45,468 bases of DNA from Methylobacterium sp. (GTDB lineage: Bacteria > Pseudomonadota > Alphaproteobacteria > Rhizobiales > Beijerinckiaceae). Location of the stretch: positions 1 through 45,468 of the forward strand of contig PNLY01000041.1 of the NCBI GenBank assembly GCA_013823325.1, in the 5' to 3' direction. Each line of letters starts with the position of its first letter. Position 1 is the first letter of the stretch. The notes beneath the pieces are model-generated. The model worked only from the letters and a program-made list of their open reading frames with translations. It was not told the DNA's origin and did no database searches. Of this stretch, positions 1 through 7,421 are shown one piece after another. Position numbers and translations under genes: made by a program.

Positions 1-502
1 AGGACAGGCCGAGGTCATGGGCGTTGCCGGTCGCGTCCTGATGGATGGCGATCAGGGTCGGCACGCCGCCGCCGCGCTGATATTCGGAGCGGACGGTGTG
101 GCCCGGGCCCTTCGGCGCAACCATCAGCACGTCGAGGTCCTTGCGCGGCTCGATCAGGTTGAAGTGGACGTTGAGGCCGTGCGCGAACAGGAGGGCGGCG
201 CCTTCCTTCATGTTGGCGTGCAGCTCGTCGCGATAGATGTCGCCCTGCAGCTCGTCGGGGGTCAGCATCATCATGATGTCGGAGACCTTGGCGGCCTCGG
301 ACGGGGTCATGACCTTGAAGCCGGCCTCTTCGGCCTTCTTGCGGGTGGCGGAGCCGGCCTTCAGGGCGATGATAATCTCCTTGACGCCGGAATCGCGCAG
401 GTTGAGCGCATGCGCATGGCCTTGGCTGCCGTAGCCGACGATGCAGACCTTCTTGCCCTTGATCAGGTTGATGTCGGCGTCGCGATCGTAATAAACGCGC
501 AT
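1..502 (-). CDS. ilvC: Ketol-acid reductoisomerase, N-terminal part (cut by window edge)
   Basis: Ketol-acid reductoisomerase performs the second common step of valine, leucine and isoleucine synthesis: Mg-dependent isomerisation and NADPH reduction of acetolactate or acetohydroxybutyrate, in the cytoplasm. About 167 N-terminal residues are present. They begin [19 protein letters not shown] and continue into the Rossmann motif [17 protein letters not shown] (GYGSQG at residues 23-28), which is diagnostic for the family. The start ATG (502-500) follows AAGGAAGG at a suitable distance. The rest of the gene lies off the left edge. It sits 34 bp behind a tetR-type gene on the same strand, so the two may share a transcript. 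The substrate-supplying acetolactate synthase genes lie 4.7-8.7 kb upstream on the same strand. Confidence 0.97.
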   Translation of the reverse strand, partial: MRVYYDRDADINLIKGKKVCIVGYGSQGHAHALNLRDSGVKEIIIALKAGSATRKKAEEAGFKVMTPSEAAKVSDIMMMLTPDELQGDIYRDELHANMKEGAALLFAHGLNVHFNLIEPRKDLDVLMVAPKGPGHTVRSEYQRGGGVPTLIAIHQDATGNAHDLGLS

Positions 503-536
503 TGGATGCGTCCTTCCTTGGGTTGATCTCTAGGCT

Positions 537-1187
537 TCAGGCTTTCGGTGCGGTCTTCGGCCGCCCGTGAAGAGTGAGGAACTGGTCGGTGGCCCGGGCC
601 GCGTCGCGCTGGATCTCGGCCTTGCCTGAGACGAGCGCATCGCCCAGCAGCAGCCTGATCTGAACGTCGCGGCCGACCAGGCCGAAGAAGGTGCGGAACG
701 CCGTCTCGGCATCGTCGAAATCGAGCAGCCCGGCCGCGCGGCCGGCCTCCAGAACCGGCTTCAATCGCTCGCCGATGGCGAAGCGGCCATTCGCCAGCAC
801 GATCCCGCCGAGATTGCTCTTGCCCGAGGCGGCATGGCCGATGGCGGCGCGGTTGAGCGCGATCGAGGTCTGGCTCGTGATCACGCTCAGCCAGTTCTCG
901 GCGAAATCCCGCAAGCTCTTGCGCAACGTCGCCGCATCGAGCGCCTGGCGGTCGTAATTGTCGGCGCGGACCTTGGAGGCCTGCCACTGCACGGTCGCGG
1001 TCAACAGGCCGTCGCGATCACCGAACCATTTGTACAGCGTCTCCTTCGAGCAGCTTGCGCGCCGCGCCACCGCCGTCATGGTGAGCTGGTCGCCCTGCTC
1101 CACCATCAGCGCCAGCACGGCGTCGAGCACGGCCTGCTGCCGCTCGCTCAGCGCCTCGCCTTGGCTATGGGTCGCAATGTCGTTCAT
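537..1187 (-). CDS. TetR/AcrR family transcriptional regulator
   Basis: This is a 216-residue TetR-type repressor. The N-terminal helix-turn-helix lies at about residues 18-63 (QLTMTAVARRASCSKETLYK, then WFGDRDGLL), the classic TetR pattern. The C-terminal ligand-binding half (about 85-205) is all-helical and resembles the AefR-like group, as far as can be judged by eye. A perfect inverted repeat (ACCGTA-CGT-TACGGT) lies 13 bp upstream of the start, as expected for autoregulation. ilvC follows 34 bp downstream on the same strand, so readthrough could place ilvC under this regulator; that is inference. The ligand is unknown. DUF924 diverges on the other side and could be a second target. Confidence 0.9.
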   Translation of the reverse strand: MNDIATHSQGEALSERQQAVLDAVLALMVEQGDQLTMTAVARRASCSKETLYKWFGDRDGLLTATVQWQASKVRADNYDRQALDAATLRKSLRDFAENWLSVITSQTSIALNRAAIGHAASGKSNLGGIVLANGRFAIGERLKPVLEAGRAAGLLDFDDAETAFRTFFGLVGRDVQIRLLLGDALVSGKAEIQRDAARATDQFLTLHGRPKTAPKA

Positions 1188-1200
1188 CGATCCGGAGAGT

Positions 1201-1215
1201 ACCGTACGTTACGGT
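1201..1215. promoter_or_regulatory. Probable TetR-regulator operator (inverted repeat)
   Basis: ACCGTA CGT TACGGT is a perfect 6-bp inverted repeat with a 3-bp spacer. After one unpaired base on each side the symmetry resumes (AG/CT). It lies in the tetR-DUF924 intergenic region, 13 bp upstream of the tetR start codon. Its length and position are typical of TetR-family autoregulatory operators. That the neighbouring TetR protein binds it is inferred from position only. Confidence 0.7.
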
Positions 1216-1333
1216 TCTGGCATCTACCGCACGGCTTGCTAGCGCGCAAGGGTACTCTGGAGAAATTTCCTCGCTACTTGGGCTGCCAGGGCAACTATAT
1301 CTTCTCCGGAATAAAGCCTTGCCGGAGTCCGCG

Positions 1334-1888
1334 ATGACACAGCCCACCCCATCCGCAGCCGCCGAGGTCCTCGCCTTCTGGCGGCAGGCCGGCCCGGACA
1401 AATGGTTCGCCAAGGATGACGCCTTCGATGCCGAGATCGCCCGGCGCTTCCGGCCGCTCGTCGACGCGGCCGCGCGCGGCGAGTTCTCGGCTTGGGAGGA
1501 GACGCCCGAGGGCGTCTATGCGCTGCTGCTCCTGCTCGACCAGTTCCCGCGCAACCTCCATCGCGGCTCGGCGCATGCCTTCGCGGCCGACCCGCTGGCG
1601 CGCGAAGTCGCCGGCCGAGCGATCGCGCGCGGCTTCGACGAGGCCTTCGAGAATCCGGAGCGGCGCTTTCTCTACATGCCGTTCATGCACTCCGAGGACC
1701 TCGCCGACCAGGAGCGCTGCGTCGCGCTCAGCGAAGCCTCAGGCGATGACGACTCGACCAAGTGGGCGATCCTCCATCGCGACATCATCCGCGAATTCGG
1801 CCGCTTTCCGCATCGCAACGCCGTCCTCGGCCGGCAAAGCTCGGCCGAGGAACGGCGCTTCCTCGATGATGGCGGCTTCAGCGGCTGA
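1334..1888 (+). CDS. DUF924 family protein
   Basis: A 184-residue cytoplasmic protein of the DUF924 family. Recognisable features are an N-terminal VLAFWRQAGPDKWFAKDDAF segment, the conserved LLLLDQFPRNLHRGSAHAFA motif around residues 70-90, and RRFLYMPFMHSEDLADQE followed by a GRFPHRNAVLGR segment near the C-terminus. Family members are predicted alpha-helical and their biochemical role is not established. The ATG at 1334 is preferred over an in-frame TTG 15 bases upstream, because CGGAG sits about six bases before the ATG. It is transcribed divergently from the TetR gene and converges on the HAD dehalogenase gene with a 12-bp gap. Confidence 0.88.
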   Translation: MTQPTPSAAAEVLAFWRQAGPDKWFAKDDAFDAEIARRFRPLVDAAARGEFSAWEETPEGVYALLLLLDQFPRNLHRGSAHAFAADPLAREVAGRAIARGFDEAFENPERRFLYMPFMHSEDLADQERCVALSEASGDDDSTKWAILHRDIIREFGRFPHRNAVLGRQSSAEERRFLDDGGFSG

Positions 1889-1900
1889 GGCTCCCCCTGG

Positions 1901-2626
1901 TCAGCCGCCAGTCGCCTCGCGATGCGCCTTGGCCAGCTCGGCCATGCTCTTGAAATGGAAATCGACCTTCGGCAGGTCCGCAGGAATCTGCGTCGCACCA
2001 CTGCCCGCCATGCCGAAGCGCCGGTCGATCCAGGCACGCGCCAGCCCGACGCGTTCCGCCGGGACATGATCGTGGAACAGGCTTTGCGCGGTGTGCAGGA
2101 CATCGCCGGGCTTCAGACCAAGATCGGCCTCCAAATGCGCCAGCAGATAGGCGAAGTTGCGCGGGTCTGGCTTGTAGGAGCCGATGTCCTCGGCGGTGTA
2201 GATCGCGTCGAAGGTGACGCCGAGCTTGCGATTGCTGGCCGCGAAGCTCGTCCGATCGACATTGGAGAGGATGACGAGCTTGTAGTGCCGCTTGAGATAG
2301 GCGAGCGCCTCGGCCGAATCCGGAAAAGCCGGCCAATCCGGCACGGAGCCGCCGAAGCGCTCGTTCAGATCGGCATGGATGTTGACGCCGAGATCCCTGG
2401 CGAGGCGGGCATGGACGGCAGCGAGCAGCGTCGAATAGCGCAGCGACGGCCCGGCCTCTTCCACCTCGCTCTCGAGCTTGCCGAAGCGTGCCAGCGCCTC
2501 CTCGCGGTCGAGCTTGAGCCCTCCGGCACTGATCAGCGGCTGCAACGCATTCCAGATGCCGGTCTCCCAGTCGATCAGCGTGCCGTAGCAATCGAAGGTC
2601 AGAACCTTGAAATCGGTGAGTTTCAT
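1901..2626 (-). CDS. Haloacid dehalogenase type II (HAD superfamily)
   Basis: A 241-residue HAD hydrolase of the L-2-haloacid dehalogenase (type II) subfamily. Visible motifs in order are the nucleophile motif TFDCYGTLIDWETG near residue 10, the second motif VILSNVDRTSF around residue 120, the lysine motif YKPDPRNFAY around 155, and the GDVLHTAQSLFHDHVPA motif around 180. Type II enzymes hydrolyse C-halogen bonds of short 2-halo acids through an aspartyl-ester intermediate. Many genomic members have unproven substrates, so the dehalogenase name is family-level only. The length matches the family (220-250 residues). It is a lone minus-strand gene followed by the convergent DUF924 gene. Confidence 0.9.
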   Translation of the reverse strand: MKLTDFKVLTFDCYGTLIDWETGIWNALQPLISAGGLKLDREEALARFGKLESEVEEAGPSLRYSTLLAAVHARLARDLGVNIHADLNERFGGSVPDWPAFPDSAEALAYLKRHYKLVILSNVDRTSFAASNRKLGVTFDAIYTAEDIGSYKPDPRNFAYLLAHLEADLGLKPGDVLHTAQSLFHDHVPAERVGLARAWIDRRFGMAGSGATQIPADLPKVDFHFKSMAELAKAHREATGG

Positions 2627-2766
2627 CGCAGGCGGTCCTCATGATGCGGAGTTGCATCGACCATAGCGAGCGCCCGCACCGCCGTGATGAGGCGAAACTC
2701 CGAACGACTTGACCGAAGCTGCGCTTCTTTCCGAGCTCTGTTCTGAGAACTGATTATCCGCGAGTC

Positions 2767-2871
2767 GTCCCGGGCGACCGGAGGGAGACCCGGGACCCAT
2801 TCCGGAGCCTTGTTCGGAAAGGCTCCGGAATGGATCCCGGATCGGCGCCGCTGACGCGGCTTGTCCGGGAT
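2767..2871. repeat. Composite intergenic palindromic repeat (three tandem hairpins)
   Basis: Three inverted repeats lie head to tail in the 281-bp gap between the HAD and AraC genes. At 2767-2796, GTCCCGGG pairs with CCCGGGAC. At 2797-2833, 14-bp perfect arms (CCATTCCGGAGCCT) surround a 9-nt loop. At 2834-2871, ATCCCGGA pairs with TCCGGGAT around an inner GCCGC-TGAC-GCGGC hairpin. The third unit matches, in inverted orientation and at about nine positions in ten, the element at 42084-42129, so it is a dispersed repeat of REP/BIME type rather than a unique terminator. No other feature is evident in this gap. Confidence 0.75.
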
Positions 2872-2907
2872 GACCATGTGTTTGATGAAGGGCGTGGCAG
2901 TGAGGGC

Positions 2908-3651
2908 TCAGCCGTCTCTCCCGCTCGCCGCCCGGAATTCGGACGGCGTCAGTCCGAAGCGACGCTTGAACTGCCGGTTGAAGGACGAGGCGTTCTGGTA
3001 GCCGAGGGCATAGGCGATCTCGGAGATCGGCAGCTCCGTCGTGACCAAGCGGTCGGCAGCCTCGTCGAACAGCCGGGTCAACTGCGACTGCTTGGGCGAC
3101 TGGCCTGTCGTCGCACGGAACAAGGCATGGAACCGGCTCTGGCCGAGGCCAGCCGTCCGCGCCATCTCCGCGACCCTTCCCGCCCCATGGGAGCGGGCGA
3201 CGTCGATGACCCGGCCCTCCGCGCGCGACAGCGGCCGAGGCATCGCGCTCGGTACGACCAGTTGTAGCCCTGCCATCGCCATCCGCGCGGCATCGCTCGG
3301 CCGGCAGGCGCCTGCTTCGACCTCGGCGCCGAGCTGGCGGAACATCCGCCAAAGCCAGGGCTCGACCCGCGTCAGCGACGGAACGAGATCGCGCAGCAGC
3401 GCCGGCTCGGCCTCGCCGGCGAAGGCTCCCGCCTCGACATCGAGGATGAGCATGCTGCAATCGGCCGTCGGCTCGAAATCATGCTCGTGCTCGCGTGGGA
3501 TGATGGCGACGCAATTGCTCGACACGACGCTGCGATGCCCCTCGACATCGAGCCGCATCGCGCCCTGCATCGGCAGCAGGATCTGGCTGTAGTCGTGGCG
3601 GTGGCGGTCGCCGCCGCGATAGCTGCGGAGTTCGAGATGGATCGACATCAT
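2908..3651 (-). CDS. AraC family transcriptional regulator (cupin sensor domain)
   Basis: A 247-residue AraC-type activator. The N-terminal half is a small cupin-like sensor (RHRHDYSQILLPMQGAMRLD near residue 18, followed by REHEHDFEP). The C-terminal half (about 145-240) carries the double helix-turn-helix: VAEMARTAGLGQSRFHALFR and the second recognition unit ISEIAYALGYQNASSFNRQF with KRRFGLTPSEFR. The effector is unknown. No obviously co-regulated transporter or catabolic gene adjoins it. The flavin monooxygenase and small membrane protein lie just upstream on the same strand and are possible targets. The gene is isolated downstream by the palindromic repeats. Confidence 0.9.
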   Translation of the reverse strand: MMSIHLELRSYRGGDRHRHDYSQILLPMQGAMRLDVEGHRSVVSSNCVAIIPREHEHDFEPTADCSMLILDVEAGAFAGEAEPALLRDLVPSLTRVEPWLWRMFRQLGAEVEAGACRPSDAARMAMAGLQLVVPSAMPRPLSRAEGRVIDVARSHGAGRVAEMARTAGLGQSRFHALFRATTGQSPKQSQLTRLFDEAADRLVTTELPISEIAYALGYQNASSFNRQFKRRFGLTPSEFRAASGRDG

Positions 3652-3715
3652 CCACTCATGCGCAAGAGGTCATGCCGCGCATTTGCCGCCGATCGCGGCC
3701 GGCGATCAAGAACCT

Positions 3716-3934
3716 TCAGCCGCCCGTCGCCTGCTGCGCCGCGATCCGCTGCAGGAAGATCGCCGCGACTGTGAGTACGAAGCCGGCCCACCAGAGCGGC
3801 GAGCGCAGGCTCTTGCCCGAGCCAAGCGGCTCGGCTTCTGCCTGGCCGGTCAGGCGCTGATAGATCGGCCAGGCGAAGCAGGCGAAGCCGATGGCGCCGA
3901 GGCCGAGCGAGATTTCATTCAGTCCGATCGTCAC
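3716..3934 (-). CDS. Small membrane protein of unknown function
   Basis: A 72-residue protein with two predicted transmembrane helices: residues about 7-26 (LSLGLGAIGFACFAWPIYQ) and about 48-66 (LWWAGFVLTVAAIFLQRI). A short polar loop containing GQAEAEPLGSGKSLR joins them. The start is GTG at 3934, overlapping the TGA of the preceding monooxygenase gene in a GTGA arrangement. That implies translational coupling and supports it as a real gene. I do not recognise the family. Its partner gene encodes a flavin-dependent monooxygenase, so a membrane-associated accessory role is conceivable, but nothing in the sequence proves it. Confidence 0.75.
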   Translation of the reverse strand: MTIGLNEISLGLGAIGFACFAWPIYQRLTGQAEAEPLGSGKSLRSPLWWAGFVLTVAAIFLQRIAAQQATGG

Positions 3935-5205
3935 CGCTCTGCCCCCTCCCCGGCGAGCGCCGGTCGATCGCTTTCAGCAGCAATCGCCGGCTCCTTCAAC
4001 CCCAGCCGCCGCAAGGGACCGCCGATCAGCCCGGAGACCAGCAGCGCCAGCATCCGGTCGATGCCCGGCAACCGCGCCAGCGGCGGAACCAGCCGGTCGC
4101 GGATCAGCGGCAGCACCGCGCTGTCCGACTGGTAGAACGGCGTGAACATCCGGCTGGCCGCCTGGTAGAGCCGGACATGCCAGCGACGCAGCTGCGCATA
4201 GCGGAGCAGCGCTGTATCGAGATCGCCGGCCTGGTCGAGCGCCACCGCCAGCGCATAGGCGTCGAGCAGGGCCATGTTCGCCCCCTGCCCCAATTGCGGA
4301 CTGGTCGAATGCGCGGCATCGCCTATGAAGGCGATCCGCCGGCCGTAAGGCCGTGGTAGCGTCTGGTGGCGATAGTTCGCGAAGGTCAGCTGCGCCGGAT
4401 CCACGATATGGTCGAGCAGCGGCGCGGTCGCCGGCCAGATGCGCTCGACCTCGGCCTTCCAGGCTGCGAGCCCGGCGTTGCGCCAGGCCTCGAGCGCATC
4501 GGCCTTCAGGCTCCAGAACAGCGCCGCCTGCGGCTCCGGCTCCTCGCCCTGACACCCGATCGGCAGCACCCCGGCCATCACGCTGGCGCGGCGATAGCGC
4601 TGTTCGAGCGCATGGCGATCGAAGCCGGTGCCGGCGAGCGGGACATTGGCCCAGAGCGCGCCATAGCTCAGCGGCACGCGCACGGCCGGTTTGGCGGCAT
4701 GGCCGAGCAGGGCTGAGCGTGTGCCCGAGGCATCGACGACGAGATCGAACGGACCGATGCGGCGGCCATTCGCGGGGAGCAGCGAGATCTTGCTGTCAGT
4801 AGCGGCATCGATGTCCGCGACCTCGACCCCGGTCTCGATCGCGACCGGCCGCTTCTGCACGGAAGCGAACAGCGTCTCGAACAGCGCTGTGCGGTGGATG
4901 CCGACGCCGAAGCGCTCCTGCCTCAGCGCGCCATAGCGCACATCGAGCACGACCGAGCCCGTGGCCGCGTTCAGGCCGAACAGCCGGTCGATCCGGCTGC
5001 CGGCGGTAATCAGCGGCGCGGCGAGGCCGAGTTCGTCGAGAACCGCGAGCCCGCTCGGCTGCAGGATCAGGCCGGAGCCAAGCGGCTGCGGCTCGCCGAA
5101 GCGCTCGACCAGCGTGATCCTGTGGCCGGCCCGTTCGAGCAGAAGCGCGGCCGCCAGCCCGGCGGTTCCGCACCCGATGATCGCGATCGTAAGGCTGCGA
5201 CTCAT
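3931..5205 (-). CDS. FAD-dependent monooxygenase (aromatic hydroxylase class A)
   Basis: A 424-residue single-component flavoprotein monooxygenase of the salicylate/p-hydroxybenzoate hydroxylase fold. Motifs are the dinucleotide-binding GCGTAGLAAALLLERAGH at residues 12-29, the DG-type motif DLVVDASGTRSALLG around residue 155, and the FAD-ribose GD motif IAFIGDAAHSTSPQLGQGAN around residue 290. Such enzymes use NAD(P)H and O2 to hydroxylate aromatic or related compounds. Substrate cannot be read from the sequence. The gene is 20 bp downstream of ilvN and its end overlaps a small membrane-protein gene by four bases, so it probably belongs to the distal part of the ilv transcript. Confidence 0.88.
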   Translation of the reverse strand: MSRSLTIAIIGCGTAGLAAALLLERAGHRITLVERFGEPQPLGSGLILQPSGLAVLDELGLAAPLITAGSRIDRLFGLNAATGSVVLDVRYGALRQERFGVGIHRTALFETLFASVQKRPVAIETGVEVADIDAATDSKISLLPANGRRIGPFDLVVDASGTRSALLGHAAKPAVRVPLSYGALWANVPLAGTGFDRHALEQRYRRASVMAGVLPIGCQGEEPEPQAALFWSLKADALEAWRNAGLAAWKAEVERIWPATAPLLDHIVDPAQLTFANYRHQTLPRPYGRRIAFIGDAAHSTSPQLGQGANMALLDAYALAVALDQAGDLDTALLRYAQLRRWHVRLYQAASRMFTPFYQSDSAVLPLIRDRLVPPLARLPGIDRMLALLVSGLIGGPLRRLGLKEPAIAAESDRPALAGEGAER

Positions 5206-5225
5206 GCCGCAGGCAGCTTACCGGG

Positions 5226-5762
5226 TCACATCGCCTCCGCGCCGCGGCTCATCGCCGCGATGCCGGTGCGCGAGACTTCCGTGAGGCCGACCACCGTCAT
5301 CAGCTTGATGAAGCGCTCGATCTCCTCGGTCGCGCCGGTGAGCTCGAAGACGAAGGAGGTCAGCGTCGCATCGAGCGTGCGCGCGCCGAAGGAGGCCGCG
5401 AGCCGCATCGCCTCGACGCGGTAGTCACCCTTGCCGACGACCTTGACCAGGCAGAGCTCGCGCTCGACCGCCTCGCCCTGCAAGGTGAGATCGACGACGC
5501 GATGCACCGGCACCAGCCGGTCGAGATGCGCCTTGATCTGGTCGATCACGTTCGCCGTGCCGGAGGTGACGACGGTGATGCGCGAGAGGTGCTTCTCGTG
5601 CTCGGTCTCCGAGACGGTCAGGCTCTCGATGTTGTAGCCGCGGCCGGAGAACAGCCCGGCGATACGGGCGAGAACGCCCGGCTCGTTGTCGACGATCACC
5701 GCCAGGGTGTGGCGGGCGATCGGCTGGGCGGTCGGGGCGCTGGGATAATGCGTCGTGTTCAT
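5226..5762 (-). CDS. ilvN: Acetolactate synthase small (regulatory) subunit
   Basis: A 178-residue regulatory subunit of acetohydroxyacid synthase. It carries the N-terminal ACT domain (HTLAVIVDNEPGVLARIAGL then FSGRGYNIESLTVSETE, residues 20-57) that binds valine for feedback inhibition. The C-terminal domain begins ERELCLVKVVGKGDYR and contains SFGARTLDATLTSFVFELTG. The length matches bacterial IlvN/IlvH. The ATG at 5762 overlaps the TGA of the upstream glutathione transferase gene (ATGA), so translation is coupled to that gene instead of to the catalytic subunit, which lies 1.66 kb upstream. That separation is unusual compared with the common ilvBN or ilvIH adjacency. Confidence 0.97.
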   Translation of the reverse strand: MNTTHYPSAPTAQPIARHTLAVIVDNEPGVLARIAGLFSGRGYNIESLTVSETEHEKHLSRITVVTSGTANVIDQIKAHLDRLVPVHRVVDLTLQGEAVERELCLVKVVGKGDYRVEAMRLAASFGARTLDATLTSFVFELTGATEEIERFIKLMTVVGLTEVSRTGIAAMSRGAEAM

Positions 5763-6472
5763 GTCTGGGCTCGGCTTCGGCTGAGATTGGGACGGAAATC
5801 GGTGAGGACGGGCTCGTCGAGCTCGTCGACGGATACGATCCAGGGCTCGGCCAGCGCGGCCTCGCGCCAGGCCTTGAAGCCGGCGGTCGACTGTACCGCC
5901 TCGACATAAGCGGCGCTGACCGGATCGAGCGCGATCGAATAGGTGGCGAAGCGCGTGGCGACGGGTGCGAACATCGCATCGGCCGCGCTGAATTCCCCGA
6001 ACAGGAAGTCGCCGCCTGCCCCGAAGCGCTGGCGGGCATCGCGCCAGATCTCGGTGATGCGCGCGATGTCGGCCGCGACCGCCTCGCCGCGATCGCGTGC
6101 CGGATGCACCCAGGCCAGATTCATCGGGCAGGCGCCGCGCAGGGCAGTGAAGCTGGAGTGCATTTCGGCCGAGATCGAGCGCGCCAGCGCCCGTGCCGCC
6201 TTGTCGCGCGGCCAGATCGGCAGCTCCGGATGCGTCTCCGCGACATATTCGATGATGGCGAGCGAATCCCAGACCGCGATCGCCCCGTCGACCAGCGAGG
6301 GCACCTTGCGGGCCGGCGTGTAGTCGGCGACGGCGCGCTTCCAGCCGGGATCGTCCATGGTCGGCCCGAACGGGATCAGCACCTCCTCGAAGGGGATGCC
6401 GAACTGCTTGAGCACGAGCCAGGGCCGCAGCGACCAGGAGGAATGGGTCTTGTTGGCGATGATCAGCTTCAT
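5759..6472 (-). CDS. Glutathione S-transferase family protein
   Basis: A 237-residue protein with a thioredoxin-like N-terminal domain beginning MKLIIANKTHSSWSLRPWLV, a VPSLVDGAIAVWDSLAIIEY glutathione-binding segment around residues 60-80, and an all-helical C-terminal domain (about 95-215). This is the soluble GST fold. The serine-rich SSWS segment near residue 11 would supply the thiolate-stabilising residue. Substrate is unknown. The ATG at 6472 is chosen because GGAG lies six bases before it; an in-frame ATG 12 bases upstream has no good ribosome site. The stop codon overlaps the ilvN start, an arrangement that ties its translation to ilvN. Confidence 0.9.
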   Translation of the reverse strand: MKLIIANKTHSSWSLRPWLVLKQFGIPFEEVLIPFGPTMDDPGWKRAVADYTPARKVPSLVDGAIAVWDSLAIIEYVAETHPELPIWPRDKAARALARSISAEMHSSFTALRGACPMNLAWVHPARDRGEAVAADIARITEIWRDARQRFGAGGDFLFGEFSAADAMFAPVATRFATYSIALDPVSAAYVEAVQSTAGFKAWREAALAEPWIVSVDELDEPVLTDFRPNLSRSRAQT

Positions 6473-6575
6473 GGCGCGCTCCATCCGTCGAAGGGACCGC
6501 GGACGCTAGCGACAGGCGAGGAGACGATCCCGCGCCTTTTCGTGATCTCACTCATGATGAGCAGCGATCGGCCGG

Positions 6576-7283
6576 TCACGCCGCCTGCTCCATCGCCAGC
6601 GTGAAGTCGAGCGCCGCCTCGACATGCAGCGCCGTGGTGTCGAAGGTCGGGATATCGAAATCGGCCTGCGAGACCAGGAGCCCGATCTCGGTGCAGCCGA
6701 GGATGACACCGTCGGCGCCTTCGTCCCGCACCGCCCGCGCGACGACCTCGCGATAGCGCGCCTTCGAGGCCGGCTCGACAACCCCGCGGCAGAGCTCCTC
6801 ATAGATGATGCGGTGGACATCCGCCCGCTCCGCCTCGTTCGGCACCAGCGCCTCGACGCCGAAGGCCCCGAGCCGGTCGCGATAGAAGCGCTGCTCCATG
6901 GTGAAGCGCGTCGCCAGCAGCAAAGGCTTGCGTGCGGCTGTCTTGCGGATCGCCTTGGCGGTGACGTCCGCGAGATGCAGGAAAGGCAGGTTCGTCGCCT
7001 TGGTGATGTGGTCGGCGAGCTTGTGCATGGTGTTGGTGGCGAGAACGATGCAGACCGCCCCGCCCTGCTCGAGCCGGCGCGCGCTCGACGCCATCGCCGC
7101 TCCCGCCCGGTCCCAGTCACCCTTCGCCTGCATCTCGGCGATCGGCGAGAAGTCGACGGAGTGCAGCAGGACATCGGCCGAATGCAGCCCGCCCTGGCGC
7201 GCCCGCACGCCCTCGTTCAGCAGCCGGTAATAGACCGCCGTCGATTCCCAGCTCATCCCGCCGATCAGGCCGATGGTCGCCAT
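6576..7283 (-). CDS. Aspartate/glutamate racemase-family amino acid racemase (YgeA type)
   Basis: A 235-residue cofactor-independent racemase. The sequence closely follows the E. coli YgeA family: GLIGGMSWESTAVYYRLLNE at the N-terminus, LATNTMHK with threonine at residue 83, TRFTMEQRFYRDRLGAFGV, and GCTEIGLL with cysteine at residue 197. The Thr83/Cys197 pair in place of Cys/Cys is the same as recalled for E. coli YgeA, a broad-specificity racemase. It is therefore probably not a strict aspartate racemase. It lies between the acetolactate synthase large-subunit gene and the gst-ilvN pair on the same strand, separated from the former by 138 bp of palindromes. Confidence 0.9.
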   Translation of the reverse strand: MATIGLIGGMSWESTAVYYRLLNEGVRARQGGLHSADVLLHSVDFSPIAEMQAKGDWDRAGAAMASSARRLEQGGAVCIVLATNTMHKLADHITKATNLPFLHLADVTAKAIRKTAARKPLLLATRFTMEQRFYRDRLGAFGVEALVPNEAERADVHRIIYEELCRGVVEPASKARYREVVARAVRDEGADGVILGCTEIGLLVSQADFDIPTFDTTALHVEAALDFTLAMEQAA

Positions 7284-7309
7284 GTGGTCCCCCTGAAACC
7301 GAGGCCGGC

Positions 7310-7409
7310 ATTCTCGGGAGAAGCGAAGCGCAGACCCGAGAATCTCCCGACGAGAAGGCGCCGGCCGGCGCCTCCCACTGTTCGAGATGCTCGGGCCAGG
7401 CCCGAGCAT
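7310..7409. repeat. Cluster of three palindromes between the large-subunit gene and the racemase gene
   Basis: Three separate symmetrical elements fill the 138-bp gap. ATTCTCGGG/CCCGAGAAT (7310-7318 and 7335-7343) has a 16-nt loop. AGGCGCCGGCCGGCGCCT (7356-7373) is an 18-bp perfect palindrome. ATGCTCGGGCC-a-GGCCCGAGCAT (7387-7409) has 11-bp arms and a one-base centre. None is followed by a T-tract on either strand. They could stabilise the upstream mRNA or attenuate readthrough from the large-subunit gene into the rest of the cluster. They resemble dispersed intergenic palindromes more than a classical terminator. Confidence 0.7.
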
Positions 7410-7421
7410 GACGAAGCCCAA

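Noticed and set aside
5763..6551. Longer ilvN start, reading upstream through the gst region
   Set aside because: The upstream extension is out of frame with GST and lacks similarity to any ACT protein; the ATG at 5762 gives exact family length and ATGA coupling.
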